Notes under the pieces: generated by a model
Told to the model about the DNA's origin: nothing
The model's database searches: none
What the model saw: the letters and a program-made list of their open reading frames with translations, nothing else
Assembly (NCBI GenBank): GCA_900768695.1
Contig: CAAGDY010000337.1
Span: 1-14,689, forward strand
Reading direction: 5' to 3'
DNA length: 14,689 bases
Origin: an uncultured Anaerovibrio sp.
GTDB taxonomy: Bacteria > Bacillota > Negativicutes > Selenomonadales > Selenomonadaceae
In this document: positions 13,631 to 14,689 of the stretch, piece by piece
How the letters are laid out: each line of letters begins with the position of its first letter
Numbering within the stretch: position 1 is the first letter of the stretch
Made by a program: the position numbers and the translations under genes

Positions 13631-14499
13631 TCAATCAGGATGCTGTATTCAGCCTCGAAGCTCCTTCCTGCCGCCAAGCTGATAATGCCTTCCTTCTCGC
13701 TGATTTCTCCCTCAAAATCCTCATAGTCGGCATGGCCGTACCATGGCTCCAGGCAGATAAACGGCGCACCGCCCTGGCTAGGCGACCAGATGCCCCAGTA
13801 AGGAAAGCCTGCCGCCCTGATGCCCACTGCCTTGCCAGTCTTTGAAGAGCGCACCATGATGGTATCCGAGCGCAAATCGTCCACAATGCGGGCATCCTCC
13901 CTGAATAAATCATAATTCAGCGGCAATATCCTGCCCTGCAAAAATTCCTGCTTGGTATGCTTCAGCAGACAGCCCGGTGCCAAATCGTATGCACCGCTTT
14001 CCTCCTCCCGTGGAAAGTCAAGGTAGCAGTCCTCAAACCTTCCCTCGCCGCCAATCGGACAGCGCAGTGCCGGATGGGCACCGATAGAAAAGTACATTTC
14101 CTTATCATCCGCATTGATGACCTTCCAATGCACCGCCACGGATTTTCCCTCCAGGCGATAGGTAATCTCCAGCCGAAACTTAAACGGATAGACCTTCAGT
14201 GTTTCCTCATCGTAGTCCAGAGCCATGGTGATACTGCTTTCCGTCTGCTCTGCCAGCTTATATTCGGAAATCCTGCCGATGCCGTGGCTGGGAATTTCAT
14301 ACTCCTGCCCCCTGTACCTGTATTTGTTGTTTTTTACCCTGCCCACAATAGGGAACAGCACCGGCGAGCTGTACTGCCAGAATTCCGGATTGCCATCCCA
14401 CAAGTACTGGGTGCCATCCTGCCTGTCCAGCACCTCCCGCAGTTCACCACCATGCTCGCGCACCTTGATGCGCAGAAATTCATTTTCCAAAGTATACAT
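13624..14499 (-). CDS. Aldose 1-epimerase family protein (LacX-like)
   Basis: The 291-aa product is a cytosolic galactose-mutarotase-like beta-sandwich protein. Conserved features are the substrate-contacting His in PSHGIGR (~residue 72), the likely catalytic His in IGAHPALRCP (~144) and a late acidic residue in CLEPWYGHAD (~250). Such proteins interconvert alpha and beta anomers of aldoses or of hexose-phosphates; the LacX-like subfamily has no firmly known substrate. The length is typical. No Shine-Dalgarno is visible before ATG 14499: only ~7 bp separate it from the apparent IS30 end. The insertion has therefore probably removed the native ribosome site and promoter, and the gene may now be poorly expressed or driven from the IS. 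Confidence 0.9.
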   Translation of the reverse strand: MYTLENEFLRIKVREHGGELREVLDRQDGTQYLWDGNPEFWQYSSPVLFPIVGRVKNNKYRYRGQEYEIPSHGIGRISEYKLAEQTESSITMALDYDEETLKVYPFKFRLEITYRLEGKSVAVHWKVINADDKEMYFSIGAHPALRCPIGGEGRFEDCYLDFPREEESGAYDLAPGCLLKHTKQEFLQGRILPLNYDLFREDARIVDDLRSDTIMVRSSKTGKAVGIRAAGFPYWGIWSPSQGGAPFICLEPWYGHADYEDFEGEISEKEGIISLAAGRSFEAEYSILIEG

Positions 14500-14506
14500 A
14501 AGAAAA

Positions 14507-14533
14507 CCGTAAATTGCAAGTCGAAATTGAACA
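14507..14533 (-). mobile_element. Probable terminal inverted repeat of an IS30-family element
   Basis: Downstream of the transposase stop, the minus strand reads TGTTCAATTTCGACTTGCAA then TTTACGG. This has the general form of IS30-family ends in Firmicutes (TGTTgcA-TT...-CAATTTA). The opposite end lies outside the window, so the exact boundary and target duplication cannot be set. Confidence 0.45.
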
Positions 14534-14542
14534 TTTTTCTAA

Positions 14543-14689
14543 TCAAGAAATATTATCAATAGCGTAGACCTCATCAAGAAATGCTTCAAACAACTCTGTC
14601 GGACTATGGTAGTCCAAAATACGGCGCGGACGTTGGTTAAGCGTATCTGCCATATCAAGGATATCATCATCCGTATACCGCTCTATGGA
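14543..14689 (-). CDS. IS30-family transposase, C-terminal 48 residues (partial)
   Basis: The frame is open from the window edge to a TGA at 14543-14545. The last residues contain LNQRPRRILDYHSPTELFEA, the typical C-terminus of IS30 DDE transposases (N-x-R-P-R-x-x-L-x-x-x-(S/T)-P). The catalytic D, D and most of the protein lie beyond the right edge, so whether the element is intact cannot be told. Confidence 0.85.
   Translation of the reverse strand, partial: SIERYTDDDILDMADTLNQRPRRILDYHSPTELFEAFLDEVYAIDNIS

Overview
This window looks like the chromosome of a Negativicutes-type Firmicute (Selenomonas/Mitsuokella-like). That is an inference. The mfd gene followed by a YabN-type tetrapyrrole-methylase/MazG fusion is a Firmicutes arrangement. 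The secreted enzymes, the lipoprotein-plus-sensor-kinase pairing and the mid-range GC would suit a diderm Firmicute. Every protein-coding gene I accept lies on the minus strand, so the text below runs from high to low coordinates, in transcription order.

Right edge (14689 to 13489): the C-terminus of an IS30-family transposase, then the probable IS end, which stops about 7 bp before the ATG of an aldose-1-epimerase-like (LacX-type) gene. A TetR-family regulator follows. It uses a TTG start and has a good sigma-A-type promoter. Two copies of a ~20-bp direct repeat flank the tetR gene.

Central block (12702 to 7785): an acetolactate-synthase-like TPP enzyme that has lost its entire central domain but keeps both TPP-binding domains and carries a Cys-rich insert. 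After it come a small COG3603-type ACT-domain protein, a PhnD-like substrate-binding lipoprotein, a NarL-type sensor histidine kinase and its LuxR-type response regulator. ACT/PhnD overlap by 4 nt (GTGA) and kinase/regulator by 8 nt, so the last four genes form a sensory operon. A perfect 18-bp hairpin without a U-tract sits between the lipoprotein and kinase genes. The working idea is an extracytoplasmic sensor: the PhnD-like protein binds a small (oxy)anion or related ligand and informs the kinase. The regulator's targets are unknown, and the ALS-like gene and ACT protein may be metabolic partners.

Phosphoester block (7524 to 5204): two secreted enzymes, a HAD-family phosphatase and a GlpQ-like glycerophosphodiester phosphodiesterase. 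They are probably co-transcribed and fit phosphate or glycerol-phosphate scavenging. TTTACA/TTAACA repeats upstream resemble Firmicutes Pho boxes.

Housekeeping block (5004 to 253): mfd (transcription-repair coupling factor) and, 21 nt downstream, yabN/mazG. Left edge (below 252): a strong promoter, a ~110-nt leader with three mutually exclusive helices ending in an intrinsic terminator, and the first 12 codons of an unidentified gene with a strong ribosome binding site. This leader looks like an uncharacterised attenuator or riboswitch.

No tRNA, rRNA or CRISPR array was seen, and no gene-free stretch exceeds 300 bp.
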